A DNA stretch of 64,000 nt, taken from assembly GCF_036038375.1 (NCBI RefSeq), contig NZ_CP107935.1, positions 9,548,001-9,612,000 on the forward strand, read 5' to 3'. The stretch is from Streptomyces sp. NBC_00414 (GTDB taxonomy: Bacteria > Actinomycetota > Actinomycetes > Streptomycetales > Streptomycetaceae). Positions 36,366-45,112 of this stretch are shown here, piece by piece (positions within the stretch are counted from its first letter, which is position 1; each line of letters opens with the position of its first letter). The position numbers were made by a program, and so were the translations under genes. The notes beneath the pieces are model-generated. The model had not been told where the DNA came from, did not search any database, and was given only the letters and a program-made list of their open reading frames with translations.

Positions 36366-37370
36366 TCACAGCCAGCCGCGGCGTGCCGCCTGCCAGGCCA
36401 GCTGCATCCGCGTCGCCGCACCGGCCAGCTCCATCATGCGCTGGATGTGACGCTGCACCGTGCGGCGGCTCAGGCCCAGCTGGGTGGCCACGGCCTTGTC
36501 GGTGACACCGGCCACCAGGAGGGCCAGCAGGCGCCGGTCGACCGCGGACAGCGGATCGGGACCGCCGACCCCGTCGGTCCCCGCGACCGAGCCCGAGTCG
36601 TCGACGTCCAGCGGTACGGCGTCCTCCCAGTAGCGCTCGAACAGGGCGATGAGCGCGGCGAGCAGATTGCTGTCCCGTACGAGCGCGGCGGTCGGTTCGT
36701 CGGGGCTGCCATGGGGGCCGCCGGGTACGAGCGGGCAGACCGCGATGGCACGGTCCGCGACCGCCAGCCGCAGCGGCAGGTGCGGAACCGCGCGGGCGAC
36801 CTCCCCGGCGCGCACCCCCGCAACAACGTTGTCAACGGCTCCCTCGTCGTCGAAGAACGCCTTCTCGTACAGCACCCGGTAGCGCACGCCCCGCCCCAGT
36901 GCCTCGAACTCCGAGTTGTTGCTGCCCGACGGCATCGCCACGTACTGGGCCTTGCAGAACCAGAGCATCTCGTCCTGGGCGCTCGCCTGTATCTGACGCA
37001 GATGCTGACGCAGCGCCTCGGCGCCCGTGATGACCTCGATCAGCTCGCTGGCGTCCCGTCGGCGCATCGTGTCGCGGTACACCTGCAGCAGACCGGTGGC
37101 CTCCGCCCGCGCCAGGTCCAGCGCGTCGGCGTTCCGCTTCAGCCGGGGCAGCAGCGCCACGTCCGGGGGAGTGGCCCGGAAGTGCCGGGGCAGCACGTCG
37201 GTGTGGCTCGCCATGCCCTTGACGGCCAGCGCCTCCAGCACCGCCTCGGCCTCGGCCGGGCTCAGCCCCGTGCGCGTGGCGACGTCACCGGCCGAGGCCT
37301 GACCCGCCGTCACCAGGTGTCGGTAGACGGACTCCTCCGCGTCCGAGACCCCCGCAGCCTCCAGCGTCAT
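36366..37370 (-). CDS. TrmB/LuxR-like transcriptional regulator
   Basis: A 334-aa regulator with two DNA-binding parts. Residues about 10-60 (AEESVYRHLVTAGQASAGDVATRTGLS) are a TrmB-like winged helix; the C-terminal 60 residues are a LuxR-type helix-turn-helix (LLALLVAGVTDKAVATQLGLSRRTVQRHIQRMM). The middle resembles a PLD-like sensor domain. The ATG at 37368-37370 has GGAGGG directly upstream. It lies between two secreted protease genes on the same strand, 120 bases after the S8 gene, so it may control one or both. The ligand is unknown. Confidence 0.85.
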   Translation of the reverse strand: MTLEAAGVSDAEESVYRHLVTAGQASAGDVATRTGLSPAEAEAVLEALAVKGMASHTDVLPRHFRATPPDVALLPRLKRNADALDLARAEATGLLQVYRDTMRRRDASELIEVITGAEALRQHLRQIQASAQDEMLWFCKAQYVAMPSGSNNSEFEALGRGVRYRVLYEKAFFDDEGAVDNVVAGVRAGEVARAVPHLPLRLAVADRAIAVCPLVPGGPHGSPDEPTAALVRDSNLLAALIALFERYWEDAVPLDVDDSGSVAGTDGVGGPDPLSAVDRRLLALLVAGVTDKAVATQLGLSRRTVQRHIQRMMELAGAATRMQLAWQAARRGWL

Positions 37371-37490
37371 GGCGCCCTCCCCGCGACCGACCGGCTTCAC
37401 TGATCGGACACCGTACTCCACGGGTGTTACAGGCGGTGAGGGTGAGCGGGCCTCCTTCGGCCCGCTCACCCTCCGATGCGCGCGGAGTGA

Positions 37491-40400
37491 CTATCCGCGG
37501 TGCAGGTAGGCGCGCTGCACGGTCTGCCGCACCGAGTTGCCCGCCGCGTCGCGTGCCGTCACTCTCAGTGTCACGTAGGCGTCACCGCGTACCCGCGGGG
37601 GCTTCTTGACGGCCGCCTCGAACAGGTTGTGCCCGCGGCTCTTCACCTCGGCCCGGCTCCAGTTCCGGCCGTCGTCGTAGGAGGCCTCGACCTGGACGCT
37701 CACACCGCGGGGCGCGGCCAGTGCGTCCTGCGCGCGGACCGACAGGCCGACGGTGTGCGTACGGCCGGAGCGGACGGCGTTGTACGCGTCGACCGGTACG
37801 TCGTAGTCGAGCTGGAGCAGCGGCAGGGCCGTCGCCGTTTCCGTGCCGCCCGTGCTTCCCGAGCGGAACGACCAGGACGTCTCGGTGCCGGTCCCGTACG
37901 CCCACTCCGGCGACACCCGCGACGTGGCGAGGTCCAGCCGGTAGTCCGCCGCTCCGGACGGTACCTCGAAGTCCGCGAACCCGCCGTCGGCCTCCCCTGC
38001 CTTCCGGCCGTTGCGGTACAGCACGGCGGCGGCCGAGTCGCCCTGCGCCGCCTCCGCCCCGCCCGAGGTGCCGATACCGCCGCCGCCTTCGAGCAGCCGC
38101 GACCGGTGACCCGCCTGCGAGTCGGTGAACTCCGGGATCCGCAGGCTCAGTACGTCACCGGTGCGCACCGACGGCGTGGTGGTGCCGCGCGGGATCGACG
38201 GCCGCACGACGGCACCCTGCCAGGTGTCGCTCGTCCGCTCACCCGCCCGGTAGGTGCGCGGGGCGTCCGCCATGCCGACGACCAGCGGGGTGTCCACGTC
38301 GAACGTCGTCTCGTGGTGCACGTAGTGCTTCCACTGCGTGTCACCGGAACTCACGTACTCGGTCCGGTCGAAGCCGGTCGGCACATAGCGGGTGTACTGC
38401 AGCCAGGCGGTGTCCTGGTACGGCCGCCGCGCGAAGCGCTGCTCACTGGCCCACCGTGCGCCGCCGTTGTCGGCGTACCTGGCCTTCACCACCGCGCTGT
38501 TGCGCTCGGACACCGTGTGCACCACCTTGTCGGGCACGCGCTGCGACGACACCTGCATGATGTCGTACAGGTACGGGCTGCGGGCCGTGCCGGTGAAACG
38601 CACCGTGACGTGCCCCTTGCCGATCCGCTTCAGCAGGGCGGCTCCCGCCTTCGCGCCGATCCGGACCGTCGGTACGGCCCACCGGTCGCCCTCCGGATGC
38701 CAGCGGGTCCACGCGATGTCGCTGAAGTGGACCAGCACGATGCCGCGTACCCCGGCGGCAGCGGCCTGCTCGGCCAACTCCCGCTCGTTGACGTTCTGTT
38801 CGTTGGTGAGGACCGCGAGCTTTCCGCGGGCCCGGGCGAAGACCGGCGCCGCGGCGTCCCCCACGGCGACCGCGGGCAGGCGCGTCCCCTTCCCGCCGGT
38901 CCCCTTCCCGTCGGTTCCCTTCTCCTCGAAGAGCGGTGAGGAGGGCATGTAGTAGGCGTCCACCGAGTCCGTGCCGCCCTTGTCGCCCGGCACCGTCATG
39001 TCGAGGAGCGGCGCGACGAACTGCCAGCGCGAGGCGAACTCGAAGGTGCCGTCGGTGACCTTGGCGGTGGGACTCACGTACAGGCGCTTGCCGACGTCGA
39101 AGTACATCGTCCCCTGGAGCAGGCTGTGCCCGTCGATCTTCCGGTACGTCTGGTAGCTGAGGATGCCGCGCTGCTCGGCCGGCTCGGGCGTGCGGATGTC
39201 GACGAGGGTCGTCCTGCGCGCGTCGAGCGTGACGGCCATGTCCTTGGTGACCTTCACCTCGGGCAGGACCACATGCCGCAGTTCCTGTCCGTCGGAGGCA
39301 TTGTCCAGGGACGAGTAGTCCAACTGGTAGGTGCCCTCCTCGACTTCGGCGACGGCCGGTTCGGTGCCGGTGCCCGGGTCGGTGTAGCCCACGAAGCCGT
39401 CGGCGCCCCAGATCGTCGGCAGTGCCTCGATCTGCCTGCCCTTGAGGTCGATCGTCCTGACGCTGAGCCGGTGCGTCGGACCCTGCACGGCCAGGCTCAC
39501 CGTGGTGTGCACGGTGACCTTCCCGTCGGCGGAGGCCGCGGTCACGTACCCGTAGTAGTCGCCCTGCTGGGCACGGGCCGGATCGACCGTCAGCGGTACC
39601 TCGGCGGTGGCGCCGGCGGGCACGCGCACCGAGCCGGAGCCGAGCTTCACCGCCCCCTCCGCCGGAGTACGGCCGCCCGCCGTGGCCAGCCGGGCGGTGA
39701 GCGCCAGGGTGACATCGGCGCCGGAGGTGTTCGTGTACGTCAGCCGCGTCGTACGGGTCTCGCCGTCGCCGGTCCGGAACGGGCCCAGGGCGACGGTGCC
39801 GGTCGCGGTGACCGGGCCCAGCGCCGCCGCGGCCACGTCGATGAGGCCGCCGCCCTGCTCGGTGACCTCCTGGCCGGCCGCCGTGCGGGCCGTGCTGACG
39901 AGCGCGTCCTTCAACTGTGCCGCGCTCCAGCCGGGATGCCGCTGGGCGAGCAGCGCGGCGGCGCCCGCCACATGCGGTGCCGCCATCGACGTACCGGAGG
40001 CCGCCGTGTGCTGTGCGTCGACCGGGTCGCCCATGGTCGTCCCGGCCGCGCGGGCGGCCACGATGCCGACGCCCGGTGCCGTCACGTCGGGCTTGACCGC
40101 GTCGTCACCGGAGCGTGGGCCGCGGCTGGAGAACGGCGCGAGGGAGCCGTCCCGGTCGACCGCGCCGACGGTGAGGGCGGCGTCGGCGGCGCCGGGGGAG
40201 CCGATGGTGCTCGTGCCCTGCTCGCCGCTGTTGCCCGCCGCGACGACGAACAACGTGCCGGTGCGCTCGGTGAGTTCGTTCAGCGCGAGGCTCATCGGGT
40301 CCGTGCCGTCGGACGGGCTGTCCGAGCCCAGGCTCATGTTGACGACCTTGGCGCCCGAGCCCGCCGCCCACTCCATGCCGGCGATCACCTGGGACTCGCT

Positions 40401-41342
40401 GCCGTAGCCGTCGTCGCCGAGGACCTTGCCGACGAGCAGGTCGGCGGCGGGAGCCACTCCCTTGCCGCCCTTGCCCGTGCCGTCGGAAGCGGCTCCGCTG
40501 CCGCCGACGATGGACGCCACATGGGTGCCGTGCCCGAAGGCGTCACCGGTACCGGAGCTGCCGGAGAAGTCCTTGGCCTCGGAGATCCGTCCGGCCAGAT
40601 CCGGATGGGACGTGTCCGCGCCCGTGTCCAGTACGGCGACCTTCACGGACTCGCCCCGCTGGCCGGCCTGCCACACGGCGGGGGCGCCGATCTGCGGCAC
40701 ACTGCGGTCCAGCGTGGCGTTCACGCGGCCGTCGAGCCACACGCGAGGGGTGCCGGCCGCGCGTGCGGCGCTCACCTGACCCCCGTCCGGGGCCAGTTGC
40801 TTCCAGAATCGGCCGAGGTCGTCCTCGGCGACCCGCACCGACCGCGCGCCGATGCTGTCCAGCCGGCGGACCGGCGAACCGTCCTCGGCGAGAGCGGTCA
40901 GCCGCCGCACGGCGGACTTCGCCGCGCCGTCGGCGCCCGCCACGATCAGGGGGAGCGCGTCGCTGTGCGCCTCGTCGTACCGCTGGGCGAGGAGCGCGCC
41001 CACGTCGAACAGCCCCCGGTCCAGGCGTCCCGCCGAGACCAGGTCCCCGGCGTCGGACGGCATGACCGTCAGCCGCCCGTCCTGCTCGTAGGTCCTGAAG
41101 ACGATGTGCCGCCGCCCGGGCCCGGGCGTGACCGAGGCGGTCCGCCGCCCTTCGGAGTCGGCGCCCACGGTCACCCGGTCACCGGTGATCAGGCGTACGG
41201 TGCCGAGGCTCTTCGGCGCGGGGACGTCGGCCGCCGCTGTCGCCGTGGGCCCCGTACCGGTGCGGGCGGCCACCGGCGCCACCGCGCCGGCAGCCAGTGC
41301 GAGTCCTGTCGATATCGCCGCCACCAGGCGAATCCGTCTCAT
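37491..41342 (-). CDS. Large secreted S8 (subtilisin-like) protease
   Basis: A 1283-aa exported serine protease. The signal peptide covers residues 1-26; a propeptide follows to about 225. The catalytic triad is visible as VAVLDTGAD (D239), FGHGTHVAS (H271) and ASGTSMAAPH (S452). C-terminal to the catalytic domain are fibronectin-like beta domains and a PA-type insert near 810-890. The ATG at 41340-41342 has GGAAGG five bases upstream; an ATG at 41379-41381 is less likely because it has no site and extends the signal. A 22-bp near-palindrome lies 62 bases upstream. The protein is about three times the length of a minimal subtilisin. Confidence 0.93.
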   Translation of the reverse strand: MRRIRLVAAISTGLALAAGAVAPVAARTGTGPTATAAADVPAPKSLGTVRLITGDRVTVGADSEGRRTASVTPGPGRRHIVFRTYEQDGRLTVMPSDAGDLVSAGRLDRGLFDVGALLAQRYDEAHSDALPLIVAGADGAAKSAVRRLTALAEDGSPVRRLDSIGARSVRVAEDDLGRFWKQLAPDGGQVSAARAAGTPRVWLDGRVNATLDRSVPQIGAPAVWQAGQRGESVKVAVLDTGADTSHPDLAGRISEAKDFSGSSGTGDAFGHGTHVASIVGGSGAASDGTGKGGKGVAPAADLLVGKVLGDDGYGSESQVIAGMEWAAGSGAKVVNMSLGSDSPSDGTDPMSLALNELTERTGTLFVVAAGNSGEQGTSTIGSPGAADAALTVGAVDRDGSLAPFSSRGPRSGDDAVKPDVTAPGVGIVAARAAGTTMGDPVDAQHTAASGTSMAAPHVAGAAALLAQRHPGWSAAQLKDALVSTARTAAGQEVTEQGGGLIDVAAAALGPVTATGTVALGPFRTGDGETRTTRLTYTNTSGADVTLALTARLATAGGRTPAEGAVKLGSGSVRVPAGATAEVPLTVDPARAQQGDYYGYVTAASADGKVTVHTTVSLAVQGPTHRLSVRTIDLKGRQIEALPTIWGADGFVGYTDPGTGTEPAVAEVEEGTYQLDYSSLDNASDGQELRHVVLPEVKVTKDMAVTLDARRTTLVDIRTPEPAEQRGILSYQTYRKIDGHSLLQGTMYFDVGKRLYVSPTAKVTDGTFEFASRWQFVAPLLDMTVPGDKGGTDSVDAYYMPSSPLFEEKGTDGKGTGGKGTRLPAVAVGDAAAPVFARARGKLAVLTNEQNVNERELAEQAAAAGVRGIVLVHFSDIAWTRWHPEGDRWAVPTVRIGAKAGAALLKRIGKGHVTVRFTGTARSPYLYDIMQVSSQRVPDKVVHTVSERNSAVVKARYADNGGARWASEQRFARRPYQDTAWLQYTRYVPTGFDRTEYVSSGDTQWKHYVHHETTFDVDTPLVVGMADAPRTYRAGERTSDTWQGAVVRPSIPRGTTTPSVRTGDVLSLRIPEFTDSQAGHRSRLLEGGGGIGTSGGAEAAQGDSAAAVLYRNGRKAGEADGGFADFEVPSGAADYRLDLATSRVSPEWAYGTGTETSWSFRSGSTGGTETATALPLLQLDYDVPVDAYNAVRSGRTHTVGLSVRAQDALAAPRGVSVQVEASYDDGRNWSRAEVKSRGHNLFEAAVKKPPRVRGDAYVTLRVTARDAAGNSVRQTVQRAYLHRG

Positions 41343-41391
41343 CAGTGCCGTGCCTTCCGTCGTACGCACAGAGAAGTTCATGCGCTGGACA

Positions 41392-41435
41392 GAATCCGGT
41401 GGCATCGAATGTCATGTCACTCGATTCCGGTGGCA
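41392..41435. promoter_or_regulatory. Near-palindromic operator with flanking direct repeats
   Basis: Positions 41404-41425 form a 22-bp dyad (ATCGA...TCGAT ends, CATG core) with two mismatches per arm. The 13-base GA(A/T)TCCGGTGGCA occurs at 41392-41404 and 41423-41435, 31 bases or about three helical turns apart. It lies upstream of the S8 protease gene and is likely bound by a dimeric regulator, possibly the TrmB/LuxR-like protein at 36366. Confidence 0.6.
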
Positions 41436-41487
41436 CAGGTGGGACATGTCGCAACCACGACATCCGGGCGACCGTCCCGATCGCCCT

Positions 41488-42438
41488 TCACCAGAGCCCC
41501 GGTTCGCTCCCCACGATCGCGGCCGACGGCCTGCCGTCCACGCCCACGGGGACCTCGCCCGCGAGCATCACCCGGTGCATGACCCGCGGATGGTCGACCT
41601 GCGTCGTGTCGCTCGGGGCCAGGTGGATGGTGGCCCGGTTGTCCCAGAACGCCACGCTCCCCGGCTCCCAGCGGAACCGCACGGTGTACTCGGGCCGGGT
41701 CGCCTGGCCCAACAGCATCTCCAGCAGCGGCGCGCTCTCCATGCGGGAGAGCCCCAGAATCTGCTCGACGTAGTAGCCGTTGACGAACAGCACGCGCTCA
41801 CCCGTCACCGGGTGCACCCGTACCAGCGGATGCTCGGTGGCGATCTGCCGGTCGAGGAGATGGCGTGCGTACGCGTCCTCGCCGGGCCGGGTCTGATAGC
41901 CGACCCCGAGGCGGTGTTCGGCGCGCAGCCCGTCGACGAAGTCCCGCAGCGGAGCCGAGAGTCCCGCGTAGGCGGCCGCCAGGTTCGACCAGGTGGTGTC
42001 GCCGCCGTACGGGGGCACGGTCTCGGCGCGCAGGATCGTCGCCGCCGGCGGATCGACGCGGGCGCCGTGGTCGCAGTGCCAGCCGCGCAGCAGCGAGTGG
42101 CGGCGCCTGCGCAGCCACTCGTCGTGCTCCATGCCGTATCGGCCGCCGAGTTCCAGCCGGTCGGCCGTCGTCTCGATCTCCGGGACGTCGGCGGGCGACG
42201 CGCTGCCGCGTTTCCGCAGGCGGACCGGTTCGCCGAACCCGCGGGCGAACGCGACGTGCGAGGCGTGGTCCAGGCGCTGCTCGCGGAAGAACACCACCTT
42301 CCAGCGCAGCACCGCCGCCCGGATCTCCGCGATCACCGTGTCGTCCAGCTCCCCTGCCAGGTCGACGCCCGTGATCTCGGCACCGATGTGCCCGGCGGCC
42401 GGCCTGACCTCGATCCGCGTGCCCCTGTCCGTCGTCAT
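41488..42438 (-). CDS. TauD/TfdA-family Fe(II)/2-oxoglutarate dioxygenase
   Basis: A 316-aa non-haem iron dioxygenase. The opening IGAEITGVDLAGELDD (residues 18-33) is typical of TauD. The iron ligands fit H-x-D in GWHCDHGAR and the distal His in WDNRATIHLAP, with the 2-oxoglutarate-binding Arg in VMHRVML. Family members hydroxylate taurine, 2,4-D, sulfonates or other small acids. The ATG at 42436-42438 has GGAG six bases upstream. It lies next to a TetR regulator, an APC permease and an amidohydrolase, suggesting use in a catabolic module; the substrate is not known. Confidence 0.9.
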   Translation of the reverse strand: MTTDRGTRIEVRPAAGHIGAEITGVDLAGELDDTVIAEIRAAVLRWKVVFFREQRLDHASHVAFARGFGEPVRLRKRGSASPADVPEIETTADRLELGGRYGMEHDEWLRRRRHSLLRGWHCDHGARVDPPAATILRAETVPPYGGDTTWSNLAAAYAGLSAPLRDFVDGLRAEHRLGVGYQTRPGEDAYARHLLDRQIATEHPLVRVHPVTGERVLFVNGYYVEQILGLSRMESAPLLEMLLGQATRPEYTVRFRWEPGSVAFWDNRATIHLAPSDTTQVDHPRVMHRVMLAGEVPVGVDGRPSAAIVGSEPGLW

Positions 42439-42574
42439 AACGTGCTCCGTTGATCGTGCGGGCGGCCTGATCGTGCGGGTGATCCGGCCGTGGCGTGTGA
42501 TCGTGCGCGGCGACTCGTCGAGGTCAGCATGACCCGTCCGTCCGAGGTACGACAGTGTGCCTCGGGGCACCGGG

Positions 42575-43279
42575 TCAGGTTCGCGCGCGCAGGGCCGCGG
42601 CCCGGGCCGCCAGTGAGTCGAGCAGCAGGTCCACGGCCATGTCGAAGGAGCTCTCGGCCATGACGTGCAGCTCGTCCCGCACCTCGCCCAGCGCCGGATA
42701 GGACTCCGGGTCGACCGACCGGTAGGCCTCCGCCCACGCCTGCCCGTCGGCTTCACGCCGTTCGCGGGGGAGTGCCTTGCAGGCGGCGTCCAGGGCCGCG
42801 TGCCCGAGGACGGTGTCGATGAAGGCCAGGTAGAGACGGACGGCCACGGCGGGCGGGAACCCGGCGGACAGCAGCAGGCCCACCCCCGTCTCCACCGCAC
42901 GGAACTCGTTCTCCCGACGCGTGATGCGGTACGAGGCCATGGCGGCGGCGCGCGGATGGGCGAGGTACCCGGCGCGCACCCGTGAAGCCATCTCGCGCAG
43001 CGAGGCCACCCAGTCGGGACCGGGCACGAACCCGGCCATGGCATCCCCGATGATCCGGTCGGAGACGGCCAGCAGCAGGTCGTCGGTGTCGCGGAAGTAG
43101 CGGTAGAGCGCGCTCGGATCGCAGCCCAGGGCAGCCCCCAGACGGCGCACGCTCAGCGCCTCGGGACCGTGCTCGCCGATCAGGCGCAGCGCGGTCTCCG
43201 TGATCAGTTCCTTGGACAGCACGGTGCCCGTCGCGGTGGGACGACGGCGCCGGCGTTCCTGTGGGGCCCGGGTGGACAT
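42575..43279 (-). CDS. TetR-family transcriptional regulator
   Basis: A 234-aa TetR repressor. The helix-turn-helix spans residues about 22-70 (LITETALRLIGEHGPEALSV, then LGAALGCDPSALYRYFRD). The C-terminal domain is helical with no recognised ligand type. The ATG at 43277-43279 is chosen at the point where the basic N-terminus STRAPQERRRRR begins. It is divergent from the APC permease (43507) and upstream of the dioxygenase on its own strand, so it probably represses both directions. Confidence 0.88.
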   Translation of the reverse strand: MSTRAPQERRRRRPTATGTVLSKELITETALRLIGEHGPEALSVRRLGAALGCDPSALYRYFRDTDDLLLAVSDRIIGDAMAGFVPGPDWVASLREMASRVRAGYLAHPRAAAMASYRITRRENEFRAVETGVGLLLSAGFPPAVAVRLYLAFIDTVLGHAALDAACKALPRERREADGQAWAEAYRSVDPESYPALGEVRDELHVMAESSFDMAVDLLLDSLAARAAALRART

Positions 43280-43506
43280 GGCGGGTGATTCCTCTCGCGC
43301 CGGGAGACCGCTGGACGGCCGCCGGGAGGTCCCGGCGCCACGGGCGCCACCGGCGGGTCTGCCGATGGACCTCCGCAGGTTCAGTGAACGGCCGGCCACG
43401 GCCTTATGTCAACAGCATTGACGCAAAGTGCGGGGACGTTGTTCCATCCATCGCACCCCCACACGGCTCTTCCTCCCGTCCCTCTCCCTCCCCGTGAGGA
43501 GCCCTG
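43280..43506. promoter_or_regulatory. Divergent promoter region, TetR and APC permease
   Basis: A 227-base region that probably holds two promoters. GC content falls around 43400-43480. I could not identify a clear operator dyad. Confidence 0.4.
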
Positions 43507-45048
43507 ATGTCCTCGACCCCGGATCAGACCGCCCCGGACCAGGCCACCCCCGGCCGGGCCGCACCGGACCGCCCGCCGACGGAGCTGCGCCGTTCCCTCG
43601 GTGTCCTCGACGGTGTCGCCATCGCCGCCTCCAGCACGGCCGCCACCACCAGCATCGCCATCGGCATGGGCGCCATCGGCACGATCGTCGGACTCCAGGC
43701 ACCGGCCCTCCTGCTGCTGGCGTTCCTGCCCGTCCTCGGCATCGCCACCGCCTTCGCCCGCCTCAACCGTTCCGAGCCGAACTGCGGCAACGGCTACACC
43801 TGGGTCGGCAAGTCCCTCGGCCCCTGGCCCGGCTTCCTGGCCGGCTGGGTGACGCTCGTCGGGTCGGTGATCTTCCTTGGCTACACGAGCGCGGTGACCG
43901 GCTCGGTCGTGCTGATCTTCGCCGACAAGGCGGGCCTGGACTCCGTCGCCGGGATCGCCCTCGACCCGACGTCCACCGCCGCGAGCACGGTGGTCGGCCT
44001 GGTGGTCCTCGCCGGGGTCACCGCCCTCGCGATCACCGGGGTACGGGCCGCGACCCGCCTCCAGTTCGGCCTGCTGGTCTTCGAGTACGCCGTCCTGCTG
44101 GTCTTCTGTACGTGGGCGCTGGTCACCGGCCACCAGGACTTCTCCTGGTCGTGGTTCAACCCGTTCGAGATCTCCAGTGGTACGGCCTTCGCACAGGGCA
44201 TGGTCCTCGCGGTGTTCTTCTTCTGGGGCTGGGACGCGGCGTTCAGCGTCACCGAGGAGACCCGCGGTCCCGGCGATTCGGCCCGCGGCGGCTTCATCGC
44301 CCTGTTCGCCATGCTGGGCCTCTTCATCTTCGCCTCGGTCGCCTTCCAGCGGGAGATGAGCCTGCCCGAACTCATCGCCAACGGCCCGCAGGCCCTCCCG
44401 TACCTGGGTGCCAAGCTCGCCGCCGAACCCTGGGCCAGCCTCCCGCTGCTCGCCCTGATGTTCTCCGCTGTCGCCTCCGTCCAGTCCTCCGTCATCCCCA
44501 CCGCCCGCGGCCTGCTCGCCATGGGCCGCGACCGCACGATGGGCCCGGTGTGGACCCGCATCCACCCCAAGTACGGCACACCCGCCGCCGGAACCCTGGT
44601 CGTCATGTCGATCGCGACCGGCATCGCCCTGCTCGCCATGGCCATCCCCAAGCTGAGCGACATGCTGCTCGCCGCCGTCAACGCCATCGGTCTCGTCGTC
44701 GCCCTCTACTACGGCCTCACCGCGCTCGCCTGCGCAGTCCGCTTCCGCGCCGCGCGCCACGACGGCCCGCGCGAGGCCCTGCTCGCCGTCGGCGTCCCGG
44801 CCGCCTCGGGACTGATCCTGCTGGGCCTCGGCGGCTACCTCGGATACTCCTACCTGACCATGACCGACCACATCGAACTCAGCCCCGACAACGGCTGGTT
44901 CATGCTTTCGCTGCCCGTCACCATCGTGCTGAGCGGGCTCGTCATGGCGGCCGTCGCCAAGTACGCCCGCCACTCCCCGTACTTCACCACCGGACGCGGC
45001 ACCGACGCAGACGCCCTCTCCCTCCCGATGGACCACACAGCCGTCTGA
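43507..45048 (+). CDS. APC-superfamily amino-acid/amine permease
   Basis: A 513-aa membrane transporter of the amino acid-polyamine-organocation superfamily with about twelve helices. The opening LGVLDGVAIAASSTAATTSIAIGMGAIG (about 31-58) carries the small-residue substrate motif of the family, and ETRGPGDSARGGF after helix 6 is another familiar loop. It imports an amino acid or amine, probably the substrate of the amidohydrolase encoded 64 bases downstream. The ATG at 43507 has GTGAGGAG upstream. The C-terminal segment is followed by an 18-bp direct repeat (45024-45041 and 45062-45079). Confidence 0.87.
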   Translation: MSSTPDQTAPDQATPGRAAPDRPPTELRRSLGVLDGVAIAASSTAATTSIAIGMGAIGTIVGLQAPALLLLAFLPVLGIATAFARLNRSEPNCGNGYTWVGKSLGPWPGFLAGWVTLVGSVIFLGYTSAVTGSVVLIFADKAGLDSVAGIALDPTSTAASTVVGLVVLAGVTALAITGVRAATRLQFGLLVFEYAVLLVFCTWALVTGHQDFSWSWFNPFEISSGTAFAQGMVLAVFFFWGWDAAFSVTEETRGPGDSARGGFIALFAMLGLFIFASVAFQREMSLPELIANGPQALPYLGAKLAAEPWASLPLLALMFSAVASVQSSVIPTARGLLAMGRDRTMGPVWTRIHPKYGTPAAGTLVVMSIATGIALLAMAIPKLSDMLLAAVNAIGLVVALYYGLTALACAVRFRAARHDGPREALLAVGVPAASGLILLGLGGYLGYSYLTMTDHIELSPDNGWFMLSLPVTIVLSGLVMAAVAKYARHSPYFTTGRGTDADALSLPMDHTAV

Positions 45049-45112
45049 CTCCCGTCCCCTGCCCGATGGACCACACAGCAGACCGACCCCCTTCCCCTGG
45101 AGCGCTGAACCC

